Numbered from the stretch's first letter, positions 1 to 9,655 are shown. The stretch: DNA of 64,000 nt from Sinorhizobium numidicum (GCF_029892045.1 NZ_CP120368.1:2602001-2666000), one strand, 5' to 3'. Notes: generated from the sequence alone by a model not told the origin. Program-made: numbers and translations.

Positions 1-849
1 GCGGAAATGGCGGGCGACCAGCGCATCGACGACGCGGGCTCGCTCACGTTCGAGACGCATCCCTTGCTTGAAGCAGAGGATTATCTCGGACAGCCGGCCG
101 TCAGCCTCGACGTGTCCTGCAGTGCTGACACGGCCAACCTCGTCGCACGGCTCGTCGATATCCACCCCGACGGCACGGCGACGCGCGTCGCCTTCGGCGT
201 CCTCAACCTCGCCCATCGCAACGGCAATGCGAAACCGCTGCCGATGGAGAAAAACCGGAAGACGCGCGTCACGCTGGTGCTCGACGCCTGCGGCTATCGC
301 TTCCGCCCGGGTCACCGTATCCGGCTGTCGCTGTCGACCTCCTACTGGCCGATGATCCTGCCGCCGCCGACCGATCCCGGCCTGACGATCGACACCGCCA
401 GCCTATCGCTGTCGCTGCCGCTCCTCGGCGACCACCGCGAAATCGTCGTGCCGCAGCCGGCAAATCCCGATCCGCTGCCCCACTATATCGAGCATTCGCC
501 GCCGGTGACGCACCGGACGGTCGAACGCGATATGACGAAGGGCGTGACCCACTATCGGATCTACGAAGACACCGGGCTCGTAGAACATCCCGGCACCGGC
601 AATGCGACTCAGGATATCCGCGACGAAACCTGGTCGATCGCGCCTGGCGATCCGCATTCGATGGCGGGCCTTTCCACCTGGACCTGCATCGCGCGCCGCG
701 GCCGCCAGTCGGTCAAGACCGTCTCGACCTCGCGGTTGGCCTGCACGGCAGCCGAATGGATCACCTCGGCAAAAGTCGAGGCTTTCGAGGGCGAAGAGAA
801 GATTTTCGAGAAGTCCTTCGAAAAGCGCATCAGGCGCGATCTGATGTAG
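1..849 (+). CDS. CocE/NonD family hydrolase, C-terminal part (5' end outside window)
   Basis: The frame is open from the first base, so the gene starts upstream of the window. The visible 282 residues match the C-terminal jelly-roll domain (PepX_C type) of CocE/NonD serine hydrolases: a run with LLEAEDYLGQPAVSLDVS, then ARLVDIHPDGTATRVAFG, then RFRPGHRIRLSLS. These are the usual beta-strands of that domain. The catalytic alpha/beta-hydrolase half (Ser, Asp, His) is not in the window, so substrate cannot be judged. Family members cleave acyl esters, amides or X-Pro peptides. The stop TAG at 847 is followed by a 300-base non-coding stretch full of dispersed repeats. Confidence 0.8.
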   Translation, partial: AEMAGDQRIDDAGSLTFETHPLLEAEDYLGQPAVSLDVSCSADTANLVARLVDIHPDGTATRVAFGVLNLAHRNGNAKPLPMEKNRKTRVTLVLDACGYRFRPGHRIRLSLSTSYWPMILPPPTDPGLTIDTASLSLSLPLLGDHREIVVPQPANPDPLPHYIEHSPPVTHRTVERDMTKGVTHYRIYEDTGLVEHPGTGNATQDIRDETWSIAPGDPHSMAGLSTWTCIARRGRQSVKTVSTSRLACTAAEWITSAKVEAFEGEEKIFEKSFEKRIRRDLM

Positions 850-888
850 GCGATCAGATGGCGCGGATCGCTCATCCCGCTCACCCAA

Positions 889-1010
889 CTGCCCCTCACC
901 TCAACCCTCTCCCAAACGGGGGAGAGGAGACGAGGTCGCCGGTGAAGAGTGGAGTTGAAGGAGCGGGTCCGGCCGCTACAGTGTCCCCTCTCCCCGCCTA
1001 TAGGGAGAGG
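889..1010. repeat. dispersed palindromic repeat, CT-rich family C
   Basis: Short CCCCTCACC / CTCTCCC / GGGGGAGAG blocks, partly self-complementary. Related stretches lie at 4856-4990, 9247-9430, 14437-14536, 30923-31012, 34795-34858 and 55648-55770, always between genes. They resemble the short intergenic palindromes common in rhizobial genomes. No coding content. The gap 850-1160 holds only this and the next repeat. Confidence 0.6.
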
Positions 1011-1013
1011 GCT

Positions 1014-1118
1014 ACTGCATGTATCTTTAAATCGGAGCCGATTTAAGGACAAAAACATGCAGCAATTCAAAGTGCTACAGCGACCTTTGTGCGTCTGAAA
1101 AGACGCACGGCGCTGTAG
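1014..1118 (+). repeat. dispersed palindromic repeat, family A copy 1
   Basis: A roughly 105-bp unit: CTGCATG, an AAATCGG-N4-CCGATTT-like hairpin, CATGCAGCAATTCAAAGTG, then GTGCGTCT-GAAA-AGACGCAC and GCGCTGTAG. Other copies are at 33271-33332 (inverted, partial), 43371-43473, 46268-46369 and 47060-47122, with degraded pieces near 44625 and 45273. It resembles RIME-type rhizobial intergenic elements; the exact family name is not asserted. Confidence 0.75.
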
Positions 1119-1160
1119 GGTGAGGGCAATCCGAACAAGTCCACCGTGCCTCATTCCCAC

Positions 1161-1559
1161 CTACACGGGGCTCAGCGTCTTCAGCGCTTCAAGCGCCCGC
1201 TCGGCATCTGCCGCTGGCACGAAAATGTGGTCGTGGTAAAAGGCGGCGACGACATTGGCGCTGACGCTGGCGCTGGTCAGCGCTTCCGAAACTGCCGCTG
1301 TCAGGCCGACGGCCTCGAGCGCTGAATGAACGCTGAGCGTGATAAGCCGCAGGACCGGCCCATAAGGAAGCCCGGCCTCATCCGCCCGCCATCTTTCGAG
1401 GATAAGCGTCAGGCCTTCAGCTTCACGGAAAGTGCCGATCGGCTCAAGTGCAAGCCAGGGCGCGGCGTCGCCCTCTACCGTGCAGTAGACGTATTCGCCT
1501 TCGCGCAGAATCGGGTTCATCTCCGCCAGCAGGCGGGCGAGATCGGTTTCTCCACTCAT
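1161..1559 (-). CDS. ACT domain-containing protein
   Basis: 132 residues matching the small stand-alone ACT-domain family found widely in proteobacteria. The N-terminal half carries the YVYCTVEGDAAPWLALEP segment, the C-terminal half the beta-alpha-beta LTAAVSEALTSASVSANVVAAFYHDHIFVP unit where amino acids bind in ACT folds. Probable role is small-molecule (amino-acid) sensing; no catalytic residues are seen. It starts 13 bases after the hydrolase gene on the same strand, so the two are probably co-transcribed. The ATG at 1559 has a GAGGAGCGGCAAGAA leader. Ligand unknown. Confidence 0.8.
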   Translation of the reverse strand: MSGETDLARLLAEMNPILREGEYVYCTVEGDAAPWLALEPIGTFREAEGLTLILERWRADEAGLPYGPVLRLITLSVHSALEAVGLTAAVSEALTSASVSANVVAAFYHDHIFVPAADAERALEALKTLSPV

Positions 1560-1572
1560 TTCTTGCCGCTCC

Positions 1573-2496
1573 TCATGCTGTCCCTACCAGTCGCGCCACG
1601 CCATGGACGAGATGATAGAATCCTTCCCTTGCGCCGGGACTCATATGCCGCGCCCTCAGCCAGGCATGGATCATCTGCGGTTCCTCGCGAAAGGTGACGT
1701 CGACCCCCGCTTGCGCGAGCCGCGCGGCGTAGGTACGCGCGTCGTCCCGCAAGGGATCAAAATGCGCGCCGGTGATGTAGGCCGGTGGCAGTCCGGAAAG
1801 ATCGTCGGCTTTCAAGGGACAGGCGAACACGTTGCCCGCGGGCGCCTTCAGCACCTCACGGTAGTAGCCGACATCACCCGTCGAAAGTCCCGGCGCTTCC
1901 GCCATCTCCACATAAGAGCCGCCGACGAGATCGCCGCCGAGGCCGGGATAGATCAGCACTTGGCCGACGACGCCGGAAAGCCCCTCGGCCCTCGCCTTGA
2001 GCACCGCGCCGGCAGCGAGATTGCCGCCGGCACTGTCGCCAGCGACAACCACCTGCCGGCCATCGGAGAGAAGCGCTTCGAGCACCGCGTAACAATCGTC
2101 AAAAGCCGCGGGCCAGACATGCTCCGGCGCCAATCGATAATCGACCGACACCAGTTCGGCGCGCGCCCCATCGGCAAGCTCGGCACAGATTGCGTCATGG
2201 CTTTCGAGCGAGCCGACGACGAAGCCGCCGCCATGGATATAGAAGATGCGCGTGTCGGTCGCGACCGCCGCCGGCCGATAGTGCCTGACCGGAATGCGCC
2301 CAGCCAGCCGATCGTCCCGCCGCGTCAAACCTTCCGGCGACGGCGCATCGAACTCGGCGCAAAGCGCGTCGTACCAGCGGCGTTGCTGATTGACGGAGGC
2401 GTAGACCGCGTCAGCGGGATAGAACGCCTTGCAGCGCTCATGAAAGGCGAGAATACCGGCCTCGGTCGGCATCGGTCTTGATACTTTCGAATCCAT
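1573..2496 (-). CDS. alpha/beta hydrolase of the HSL (hormone-sensitive lipase-like) family
   Basis: 307 residues. The oxyanion-hole motif HGGG is at residues 88-91 and the nucleophile motif GDSAGG at 153-158 (Ser155). A downstream FDPLRDD segment and a C-terminal HAW supply the expected Asp and His. Length fits Abhydrolase_3 esterases, cytoplasmic with no signal peptide. These enzymes hydrolyse short acyl or aryl esters; the true substrate is not readable. The ATG at 2496 follows an AGGAGAGC ribosome site. It is divergent from the LysR gene at 2619, which may regulate either side, and leads the ACT-domain gene in a two-gene unit. Confidence 0.85.
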   Translation of the reverse strand: MDSKVSRPMPTEAGILAFHERCKAFYPADAVYASVNQQRRWYDALCAEFDAPSPEGLTRRDDRLAGRIPVRHYRPAAVATDTRIFYIHGGGFVVGSLESHDAICAELADGARAELVSVDYRLAPEHVWPAAFDDCYAVLEALLSDGRQVVVAGDSAGGNLAAGAVLKARAEGLSGVVGQVLIYPGLGGDLVGGSYVEMAEAPGLSTGDVGYYREVLKAPAGNVFACPLKADDLSGLPPAYITGAHFDPLRDDARTYAARLAQAGVDVTFREEPQMIHAWLRARHMSPGAREGFYHLVHGVARLVGTA

Positions 2497-2618
2497 CCTG
2501 CTCTCCTGGTAAAAAGCTTACCATCGGCACGGCCGCACGCACTACAAAATGCGCCAAGCCATGGCGCTCCACGTCACTTCGCTTGCCATCGGCTTCGACC
2601 CCGGTGTTAACTCTCGCC

Positions 2619-3527
2619 ATGGCATTCACACTCCGGCAGTTGCAGTACTTCATCGCCGTCGCAGAACAGGGCTCGGTCACACGCGCGGCGCAGAATCTTT
2701 CGATTTCGCAGTCTTCGATCACGGAAGCGATCAAAGAGCTGGAAACCGATCTCGGCGTCGAACTCTTCGATCGTCATCCGCGCGGGCTGTCGATCACTCA
2801 CAACGGCCACCAGTTCCTGCGCCATGCGACGAAGATCCTCGCCGATGTTTCCGATGCACGGCGCAGCTTTTCCGACAGCCGCGAGGAACGCGGCGGCAGG
2901 CTCAATCTCGGCGTTACTTCGCTCGTCGCCGGCTACGTGCTCTCCGACCTCCTCGCCCGCTATCGCCGCGCCTGCCCCGGCGTCGAAGTGAGCGCCATCG
3001 AGGATAACGGCTCCTATCTCGAACATCTGCTGATCGGCGGCGAGCTCGACGTCGCGGTCATGGTCATCTCCAACCTGCGCGACCGCATGGCGCTGCAGGC
3101 GGAAATTCTCGAGACCTCGCCCTACCGCCTCTGGCTGCCGATCGGCCATCCACTCGTGAGCGCCGATATCATCTCGGTCGAGGATATCGCCAAGGAGCCG
3201 CTGATCATGCTGACGGTGGACGAAATCGAGGAAAACACCGGCAAGCTGCTGACGGCCTTGGGTGCACGCCCCCATGTCGCCTTCCGCACCCGATCGGTCG
3301 AAGCGGTCCGAAGCCTGGTGGCGACCGGCGCCGGCATCGCGCTCCTTCCGGACCTCGTCTACCGCCCCTGGTCGCTCGAAGGCGACCGTATCGAAAGCCG
3401 CGATGTCTCCGGCGCGCTGCCTGTCGTGCAGGTCGGCATGGTCTGGCGCAAGGGTTCGAGCCTGCCGCAATCCGCACGCGATTTCGTCGGCATCGCCGAG
3501 GCCCTGCGCAGCGCCCGCCCCCGCTAA
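2619..3527 (+). CDS. LysR-type transcriptional regulator
   Basis: 302 residues. An N-terminal winged HTH (FTLRQLQYFIAVAEQGSVTRAA, then SISQSSITEAIKELE) is followed by a type-2 periplasmic-binding-protein effector domain. I take the ATG at 2619 because the conserved LysR N-terminus begins there; a frame running further upstream has no family similarity. The gene lies between a divergent hydrolase and a polyamine-type ABC operon on the same strand. The likely targets are therefore the transporter genes starting at 3675, the divergent hydrolase, or both. Inducer unknown; a polyamine or its breakdown product would fit the context. Confidence 0.88.
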   Translation: MAFTLRQLQYFIAVAEQGSVTRAAQNLSISQSSITEAIKELETDLGVELFDRHPRGLSITHNGHQFLRHATKILADVSDARRSFSDSREERGGRLNLGVTSLVAGYVLSDLLARYRRACPGVEVSAIEDNGSYLEHLLIGGELDVAVMVISNLRDRMALQAEILETSPYRLWLPIGHPLVSADIISVEDIAKEPLIMLTVDEIEENTGKLLTALGARPHVAFRTRSVEAVRSLVATGAGIALLPDLVYRPWSLEGDRIESRDVSGALPVVQVGMVWRKGSSLPQSARDFVGIAEALRSARPR

Positions 3528-3579
3528 ATGCCACCCTGAACTGCTTCAGGTCACACCCATCGGAAAAACCGATAACGCC

Positions 3580-3595
3580 ATTCTGATTAATGAAT
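3580..3595. promoter_or_regulatory. possible LysR-type operator before the ABC transporter
   Basis: ATTC-N8-GAAT inverted repeat in an AT-rich patch 80 bases before the binding-protein gene. A second perfect palindrome, GCCGCTCGAGCGGC, sits at 3641-3654 close to the start codon. Either could be a regulator site for the LysR protein encoded just upstream. Evidence is the symmetry and position only. Confidence 0.3.
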
Positions 3596-3674
3596 TTGCG
3601 AATACGGAGAAACCAAGGCACGCTTCATCCTGGGAACAAAGCCGCTCGAGCGGCATAAACTGGGGAGACTTCAG

Positions 3675-4835
3675 ATGAAGCAGATCTTGAAATCCTGCAC
3701 CGCGCTTACCCTTTCGCTCGGCCTCGCCGCTCCTAGCCTTGCGCAGGAGCCGCTGAAGGAGCTCGGCAAAGGTGAAGGCGAACTCTCGATCGTCGCTTGG
3801 GCCGGCTATATCGAACGCGGCGAAACCGACAAGAACTACGACTGGGTTACGGACTTCGAGAAGAAAACGGGCTGCAAGGTCAGCGTCAAGACCGCCGCAA
3901 CGTCGGATGAAATGGTCGCATTGATGAACGAAGGAGGCTTTGATCTCGTCACCGCCTCCGGTGATGCCTCGCTCCGCCTCGTCGCCGGAAAGCGCGTCCA
4001 GCCGATCAACACCGACCTCATCCCAAGCTGGAAGACGATCGACGAGCGCATGCAGAACGCGCCCTGGCATACGGTCAACGGCGTCCACTACGGCACGCCC
4101 TACGTCTGGGGCCCGAATGTGCTGATGTACAACCGGGAGGTCTTCAAGGATCAGCCGCCGAAGAGCTGGAACGTCGTCTTCGAGGAAATGAAGCTGCCCG
4201 ACGGAAAGTCGAACAAGGGCCGGATACAAGCCTATGACGGTCCGATCCACGTCGCCGACGCCGCCAACTACCTGATGGCGCACAAGCCCGAGCTCGGCAT
4301 CAAGGACCCCTACGAGCTCAACGAAGCGCAGTACAAGGCCGCTCTTGACCTGCTTCGCACCCAGCGCACCCTCGTCGGCCGCTACTGGCACGACGCGATG
4401 ATCCAGATCGACGACTTCAAGAACGAGGGCGTCGTCGCCTCCGGCTCCTGGCCCTTCCAGGTCAATCTGATGCAGGCGGAGAAGCTGCCGATCGATTCGG
4501 TGATCCCGGAAGAAGGCGTGACGGGCTGGGCCGATACGACCATGCTGCATGCCGAAAGCGAACATCCGAACTGCGCCTATATGTGGATGGAGCATTCGCT
4601 CTCGCCGAAGGTCCAGGGCGATGTTTCCGCCTGGTTTGGAGCGAACCCCTCCGTCGGCGCTGCCTGCAAGGGCAACGAGCTTCTGACCGATGAGGGCTGC
4701 AAGACCAACGGCTACGATGACTTCGAGAAGGTCAAGTTCTGGAAGACGCCGGTGACGAAATGCGAGAGCCAGGGCGAGTGCGTGCCCTATCACCGCTGGG
4801 TCTCGGACTATATCGGCGTGATCGGCGGGCGGTAG
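3675..4835 (+). CDS. spermidine/putrescine-type ABC transporter substrate-binding protein
   Basis: 386 residues with a clear signal peptide (about 1-23, ending SLAQ) and a PotD/PotF-like type-2 binding fold: ELSIVAWAGYIERG at the mature N-terminus, FDLVTASGDASLRLVAGKRVQPI, VHYGTPYVWGPNVLMYN. It should capture a polyamine-like cation in the periplasm. The C-terminal third has several cysteines (NCAYM, AACKG, EGCKT, KCESQGEC) that could form disulfides, more than is usual in PotD. The ATG at 3675 follows GGGGAGACTTCAG. First gene of the transporter set; a repeat-filled 190-base gap separates it from the ATPase gene. Confidence 0.87.
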   Translation: MKQILKSCTALTLSLGLAAPSLAQEPLKELGKGEGELSIVAWAGYIERGETDKNYDWVTDFEKKTGCKVSVKTAATSDEMVALMNEGGFDLVTASGDASLRLVAGKRVQPINTDLIPSWKTIDERMQNAPWHTVNGVHYGTPYVWGPNVLMYNREVFKDQPPKSWNVVFEEMKLPDGKSNKGRIQAYDGPIHVADAANYLMAHKPELGIKDPYELNEAQYKAALDLLRTQRTLVGRYWHDAMIQIDDFKNEGVVASGSWPFQVNLMQAEKLPIDSVIPEEGVTGWADTTMLHAESEHPNCAYMWMEHSLSPKVQGDVSAWFGANPSVGAACKGNELLTDEGCKTNGYDDFEKVKFWKTPVTKCESQGECVPYHRWVSDYIGVIGGR

Positions 4836-4855
4836 GCCCAGCCGCATCGCAAGCA

Positions 4856-4990
4856 CGCCCCTCACCCTAATCCTCTCCCCGCTTGCCGGGAGGAGCAAAG
4901 CCTCCGCCAAGGCGCTCGTGTCGCGTGGCTTTTTAGTGAGGCGCCGCCGCTAGTCCCCTTCTTCCCGCCTGCGGGGAGAAGGTGCATGGC
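4856..4990. repeat. dispersed palindromic repeats, family C
   Basis: Two CT-rich palindromic blocks (CTCTCCCCGCTTGCCGGGAGG and CTTCTTCCCGCCTGCGGGGAG) fill the gap between the binding-protein and ATPase genes. They may act as an intra-operon stem-loop that lets the binding protein be made in excess over the membrane components, a common arrangement. That role is inference. Confidence 0.55.
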
Positions 4991-5026
4991 AGCGCGGAGG
5001 AGGGGCAATCCATCTGGAGTATTTCT

Positions 5027-6025
5027 ATGACCACCGCCGTCCTCTTCGACAATGTTTCCCGCCATTTCGGCGCCGTGCGCGCCGTCGACCGCGTGAACCT
5101 GCAGATCGCCGAGGGCGAATTCTTCGCGATGCTCGGTCCCTCCGGCTCCGGCAAGACGACCTGCCTCAGGCTGATGGCCGGTTTCGAGCAACCCACCCAC
5201 GGCCATATCGAAATCTTCGGCGAGACGGCGGAAGGCGTGCCGCCCTATCGCCGCAGCGTCAACACCGTATTCCAGGACTACGCCCTCTTCCCGCACCTCT
5301 CCATTCTCGAAAACGTCGCCTACGGCCTGATGGTCAAGGGTATCGGCCGCGAGGAAAGGCGGAGGGCGGCCGAGGACGCGCTCGCCATGGTCAAGCTGCC
5401 GGGCTACGGCACGCGCCGGCCGGGCCAGCTTTCCGGCGGCCAGCGCCAGCGCGTCGCGCTCGCCCGCGCGCTCGTAAACAAACCAAAGGTCTTGCTCCTC
5501 GACGAACCCTTGGGCGCGCTCGATCTCAAGCTGCGCGAACAGATGCAGGAAGAATTGAAGAGCCTGCAGAAATCACTCGGCATCACTTTCGTCTTCGTCA
5601 CCCACGACCAGGGCGAGGCACTCTCGATGGCCGACCGGATTGCCGTCTTCAATGAGGGACGCATCCAGCAGCTCGGCAGTCCGGAAGAGGTCTACAATCA
5701 GCCGAAGACCCGCTTCGTTGCCGATTTCGTCGGCTCGTCCAACGTGCTCTCGGCGAAACTCTGCCAAAAGCTCGGCCTCAAGGCGCCCTTCGCCAGTCTG
5801 CGGCCGGAGGCGATCGCTATCGCCGCGCCGCATGATGGCGCCATCGCCCTCTCCGGCACCGTCGCTGCGCAAAGCTTCCTTGGCGCGACCAACCGCATCG
5901 TTGTCGATGTCGAGGGTGCGCGCATCGCCGTCGCAAGTCCCGCCGCGCACGCGGTCCCCGCCGTCGGCAGTCCGGTGACGATTAGCTTCGCACCGCGCGA
6001 CCTTCACCCGATGGAGGACGCATGA
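5027..6025 (+). CDS. polyamine-type ABC transporter ATP-binding protein
   Basis: 332 residues, PotA-like. Walker A GPSGSGKTT at 37-45, Q-loop in VFQDYALFPH, signature LSGGQRQR, Walker B LLLDEPLGALD, and the THD switch histidine. A short TOBE-like C-terminal domain follows (about 260-330). The ATG at 5027 is preferred over an upstream in-frame GTG at 4982, because conserved sequence begins at TTAVLFDNVS. It powers the two permeases encoded next; its stop overlaps the first permease start by four bases (ATGA), which indicates translational coupling. Confidence 0.9.
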   Translation: MTTAVLFDNVSRHFGAVRAVDRVNLQIAEGEFFAMLGPSGSGKTTCLRLMAGFEQPTHGHIEIFGETAEGVPPYRRSVNTVFQDYALFPHLSILENVAYGLMVKGIGREERRRAAEDALAMVKLPGYGTRRPGQLSGGQRQRVALARALVNKPKVLLLDEPLGALDLKLREQMQEELKSLQKSLGITFVFVTHDQGEALSMADRIAVFNEGRIQQLGSPEEVYNQPKTRFVADFVGSSNVLSAKLCQKLGLKAPFASLRPEAIAIAAPHDGAIALSGTVAAQSFLGATNRIVVDVEGARIAVASPAAHAVPAVGSPVTISFAPRDLHPMEDA

Positions 6026-6972
6026 CGATCGTCGCCGAAAGCTTCGTCCTTCCGGAACGCCGCGGCACGGCCGGTCGCCTGTCGGACTTTTTCTGGCGGC
6101 ATCCACATGTGCTCCTGGCGGTGCTGCTCGGGCCGCCGCTGCTCTGGCTCGGGATCGTCTATCTGGGATCACTCTTCGCACTCCTCCTGCAGAGCTTCTT
6201 TTCGATCGACGATTTTTCCGGCCTCATCAACTACGAATTCACGCTCGCCACGTATCGGCAGCTCCTCAGCGAAACCAATCTCGACATCATCATCCGTACG
6301 GTGGCGATGGCGGCCATCGTGACGCTCGCTTCGGCGCTTATCGCCTTTCCCATCGCCTACTACGCCGCCCGCTACGCTCGTGGGAAATGGAAGGCGCTGT
6401 TCTATCTCGGCGTCATGCTGCCGCTCTGGTCGAGCTATCTCGTCAAGGTCTACGCCTGGAAGCTGATCCTCGCCAAGGAAGGCATTCTCACCTGGTTCCT
6501 CGAGAAGCTGAACCTTCTATGGCTACTCGAGGCCTGGCTGGCGCTCCCCGTCGTCGGCGGCAATTCGCTGTCGATCAGCTATACCGGCACCTTCATCGTC
6601 TTCGTCTATGTCTGGATGCCGTTCATGATCCTGCCGATCCAGGCGGCGCTGGAGCGCGTGCCGACCAACCTGATCGAGGCCTCCTCGGATCTCGGCGGCA
6701 CGCCGGCCCAGACCTTCCGCTATGTCGTTTTCCCGCTGGCGCTGCCCGGCATCGTCGCAGGCTCGATCTTCACCTTCTCGCTGACGCTCGGCGACTACAT
6801 CATTCCGCAGATCATCGGCTCGTCGCGGCTCTTCATCGGGCAGGCCGTCTATGCCCAGCAGGGTACCGCCGGCAATATTCCGCTTGCCGCCGCCTTCACG
6901 GTCGTGCCGATCGTCATCATGGGCGCCTATCTCTGGATGGCCAAACGAATGGGAGCCTTCGATGCGCTCTGA
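6022..6972 (+). CDS. polyamine-type ABC transporter permease (PotB-like)
   Basis: 316 residues, about six membrane helices. The first is near residues 30-55 ([22 protein letters not shown]). The coupling EAA loop is [25 protein letters not shown] in the C-terminal third. Overlaps the ATPase gene by 4 bases and the next permease by 11, so the four transporter genes form one operon. It should form a heterodimer with the following protein in the inner membrane. Confidence 0.88.
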   Translation: MTIVAESFVLPERRGTAGRLSDFFWRHPHVLLAVLLGPPLLWLGIVYLGSLFALLLQSFFSIDDFSGLINYEFTLATYRQLLSETNLDIIIRTVAMAAIVTLASALIAFPIAYYAARYARGKWKALFYLGVMLPLWSSYLVKVYAWKLILAKEGILTWFLEKLNLLWLLEAWLALPVVGGNSLSISYTGTFIVFVYVWMPFMILPIQAALERVPTNLIEASSDLGGTPAQTFRYVVFPLALPGIVAGSIFTFSLTLGDYIIPQIIGSSRLFIGQAVYAQQGTAGNIPLAAAFTVVPIVIMGAYLWMAKRMGAFDAL

Positions 6973-7777
6973 GAAATCATATCGCGCTCCCTTCGGCCTG
7001 AAGATCGCCGCCGCCTCCGGCCTCGCTTTCATGCATCTGCCGATCCTCCTGATATTCCTCTATGCCTTCACGACGGAGGAAAAGAGCTACCAGTTCCCGC
7101 CGCCCGGCCTGACCACACAATGGTTCGCGGCCGCTTGGAACCGGCCGGACGTCTGGGCGGCGCTCACCTTCTCGGTCAGGGTCGCCTCGATCGCCACGGC
7201 CGTCTCGCTCGTGCTCGGCACGCTCTGCGCCGCCGCGGTCAGCCAGACCCGCTTCTTCGGCCGCGAAACGATCTCGCTGCTCGTCATCCTGCCGATCGCG
7301 CTGCCCGGCATCATCACCGGCATCGCGCTTCGCTCTGCCTTCTCGATGGCGGACATCCCGTTCTCCTTCTGGACGATCGTCCTTGGCCACGCGACCTTCT
7401 GCATCGTCGTCGTCTACAACAATGCGGTCGCACGCTTCCGGCGGATTTCCGGCTCGCTGATCGAAGCCTCGATGGATCTCGGCGCCGATGGCTTCCAGAC
7501 CTTCCGCTATGTGATCCTGCCGAACATCGGCACGGCGCTCCTTGCCGGCGGCATGCTCGCCTTCGCGCTCTCCTTCGACGAGGTGATCGTCACGACCTTC
7601 ACCGCCGGCCAACAATCGACACTGCCGATCTGGATGCTGGAAGAACTGATCCGACCGCGCCAGCGCCCCGTCACAAATGTCGTCGCGATGATCGTCGTGC
7701 TCGTCACCTTTTTGCCGATCCTCGGCGCCTACTACCTCACCCGCGACGGCAACCAGATCGCCGGCGCCGGCAAATGA
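6962..7777 (+). CDS. polyamine-type ABC transporter permease (PotC-like)
   Basis: 271 residues from the ATG at 6962, which lies inside the end of the previous permease. Six predicted membrane helices, with the EAA-type loop [22 protein letters not shown] near residue 170. The [22 protein letters not shown] segment after helix 1 is typical of the PotC/YdcV side of these transporters. A frame open further upstream overlaps the first permease in a different reading frame and is not coding. Followed after 25 bases by the dehydrogenase gene. Confidence 0.88.
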   Translation: MRSEKSYRAPFGLKIAAASGLAFMHLPILLIFLYAFTTEEKSYQFPPPGLTTQWFAAAWNRPDVWAALTFSVRVASIATAVSLVLGTLCAAAVSQTRFFGRETISLLVILPIALPGIITGIALRSAFSMADIPFSFWTIVLGHATFCIVVVYNNAVARFRRISGSLIEASMDLGADGFQTFRYVILPNIGTALLAGGMLAFALSFDEVIVTTFTAGQQSTLPIWMLEELIRPRQRPVTNVVAMIVVLVTFLPILGAYYLTRDGNQIAGAGK

Positions 7778-7802
7778 TATGGAACATGAAGGGAGAACAG
7801 AT

Positions 7803-9230
7803 ATGGACACCCAACTCTTGATCGGATCCCGCTTCGAGGCCGGGACCGAGGCCGAGGAGCACATCCTGAACCCAAGGACGGGCGCCAAGATCATCGATCT
7901 CGCCGAAGCCTCCCACGCACAGATCGACGCCGCCGTGGACGCCGCGGAGCAGGCGTTCGTCACCTGGTCACAGACGACGCCCGCCGAACGCTCCGGCCAT
8001 CTGCTTAAGATCGCCGATGCGATCGAGAAAAACGCCGACGCCTTCGCGGCGCTCGAAGCGCTGAATTGCGGGAAGCCTATCAACGCGGTGAAGAACGACG
8101 AACTGCCGGCGATCATCGATTGCTGGCGCTTCTTCGCCGGCGCGGTGCGCAACCTTCATGCGCCGACGGCCGGCGAGTACCTGCCGGGCCACACCTCGAT
8201 GATCCGCCGCGACGCGATCGGCATCGTCGGGTCGATCGCCCCGTGGAACTATCCGCTGATGATGATGGCCTGGAAACTGGCGCCGGCGATCGCCGGCGGC
8301 AACACGGTCGTCTTCAAGCCGTCGGAACAGACGCCGCTGACGGCGCTTAAACTCGCGCGGCTGCTCGCCGATATTCTGCCGGAAGGCGTCGTCAACGTCA
8401 TCACCGGCCGCGGCGAGACGGTCGGCAACGCGCTGATAAACCACCCCAAGGTCTCAATGGTCTCGATCACCGGCGACATCGCCACGGGCAAGAAGGTGCT
8501 CACCGCCGCCGCCAAGACGGTAAAGCGCACCCATCTCGAACTCGGCGGCAAGGCACCGGTCATCGTTCATGACGACGCCGATCTCGAGGCGGTCGTCAAC
8601 GGCATCCGCACCTTCGGCTACTACAATGCCGGCCAGGATTGCACCGCCGCCTGCCGGATCTATGCCGAGGCCGGCATCTATGACAAACTGGTCGCCGATC
8701 TCACCGCCGCCGTTTCGACGATTCGCTACAATCTCGCCGAGGACACCGAGAACGAGATCGGTCCACTGATCTCCAGCCGCCAGCGCGATCGCGTCGCAAG
8801 CTTTGTCGAGAGGGCTGCCGATCAGAAGCATATAGAGATCACTACCGGCGGCGCGCTCGGCAGCACAGACGGCTTCTTCTTCCAGCCGACGGTCGTTGCC
8901 GGTGCCACGCAGGAAGACGAGATCGTCCGCCGCGAGGTCTTCGGCCCCGTGGTCTCGGTGACGCGCTTTACCGACAAGGACGATGCCGTCGCCTGGGCGA
9001 ACGACAGCGACTATGGCCTCGCCTCCTCGGTCTGGACGAAGGACATCTCCAAGGCGATGAAGGCGGCGTCACGCCTGCAATACGGCTGCACCTGGATCAA
9101 CACCCATTTCATGCTGACCAACGAAATGCCGCATGGCGGCGTCAAGCAGTCGGGCTACGGCAAGGACATGTCGGTCTACGCGCTGGAGGACTACACCGCC
9201 GTTCGCCACATCATGATCAACCACGGCTGA
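7803..9230 (+). CDS. NAD-dependent aldehyde dehydrogenase, probably gamma-aminobutyraldehyde dehydrogenase
   Basis: 475 residues, full ALDH length. The general base is in LELGGKAP (Glu246) and the nucleophile in [11 protein letters not shown] (Cys280); the cofactor-binding TFTGS-type turn is replaced by SITGD. Closest by eye to the PatD/YdcW type, which oxidises 4-aminobutanal (from putrescine) to GABA. The position directly after a polyamine transporter supports that substrate. The ATG at 7803 follows AAGGGAGAACAG; an upstream ATG at 7779 lacks a ribosome site. Last gene of the likely LysR-controlled polyamine unit. Confidence 0.87.
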   Translation: MDTQLLIGSRFEAGTEAEEHILNPRTGAKIIDLAEASHAQIDAAVDAAEQAFVTWSQTTPAERSGHLLKIADAIEKNADAFAALEALNCGKPINAVKNDELPAIIDCWRFFAGAVRNLHAPTAGEYLPGHTSMIRRDAIGIVGSIAPWNYPLMMMAWKLAPAIAGGNTVVFKPSEQTPLTALKLARLLADILPEGVVNVITGRGETVGNALINHPKVSMVSITGDIATGKKVLTAAAKTVKRTHLELGGKAPVIVHDDADLEAVVNGIRTFGYYNAGQDCTAACRIYAEAGIYDKLVADLTAAVSTIRYNLAEDTENEIGPLISSRQRDRVASFVERAADQKHIEITTGGALGSTDGFFFQPTVVAGATQEDEIVRREVFGPVVSVTRFTDKDDAVAWANDSDYGLASSVWTKDISKAMKAASRLQYGCTWINTHFMLTNEMPHGGVKQSGYGKDMSVYALEDYTAVRHIMINHG

Positions 9231-9246
9231 CGGGCACCGATCGTCG

Positions 9247-9430
9247 CTCTTCCCGCCCTTCTCCCCGCACGCGGGGCGAAGGGGACGCGCGGCAACCCTT
9301 CAGTCCCCACTCCCGCAAGCTCGGCATAGGGGTGAGTTCTCCCCCTTCTCCGCGTAGCCGCACGCGGTGAAAGGAAATGGCGAGCTGGCGGCGAGTCATC
9401 TTCTCCCCATCAGAACGGGAGAAGGTGCCG
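9247..9430. repeat. dispersed palindromic repeats, family C
   Basis: Three or four CT/GA-rich palindromic blocks (CTTCTCCCCGCACGCGGGG and relatives) in the gap between the aldehyde dehydrogenase and the siderophore receptor. The gap 9231-9655 otherwise holds only the two iron boxes. Confidence 0.55.
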
Positions 9431-9557
9431 GCAGGGCGGATGAGGAGCATATCGCCTGCTTCGCCCTTCGACGGACGAAACCTGCCGAAGGCTTGATTTT
9501 TCCAGCCGCCGCCGATGGCCCGACGCCCTGTTGCCCATTTCCCACAAATTTTAAAAC

Positions 9558-9574
9558 ATGAGTCTTGGACTCAT
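9558..9574. promoter_or_regulatory. iron-responsive operator, RirA (IRO) type, box 1
   Basis: Perfect inverted repeat ATGAGTC-TTG-GACTCAT. It contains TGA-N9-TCA, the published IRO pattern bound by the iron regulator RirA in rhizobia. It lies 81 bases before the receptor start. The pattern match and position are seen; the binding protein is inferred. Confidence 0.7.
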
Positions 9575-9598
9575 AAAAACCTTGCACGCACAATAATC

Positions 9599-9615
9599 AT
9601 GAGTGAATAGCTCAT
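9599..9615. promoter_or_regulatory. iron-responsive operator, RirA (IRO) type, box 2
   Basis: Second palindrome ATGAG-N7-CTCAT, again an exact TGA-N9-TCA, 24 bases after the end of box 1 and 40 bases before the receptor start. Two boxes of the same pattern in tandem support iron repression of the three-gene unit that follows. Confidence 0.65.
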
Positions 9616-9655
9616 CTTATTCGCTTTTCGCTTATCGATCAGAAAGTTGCGTCGC

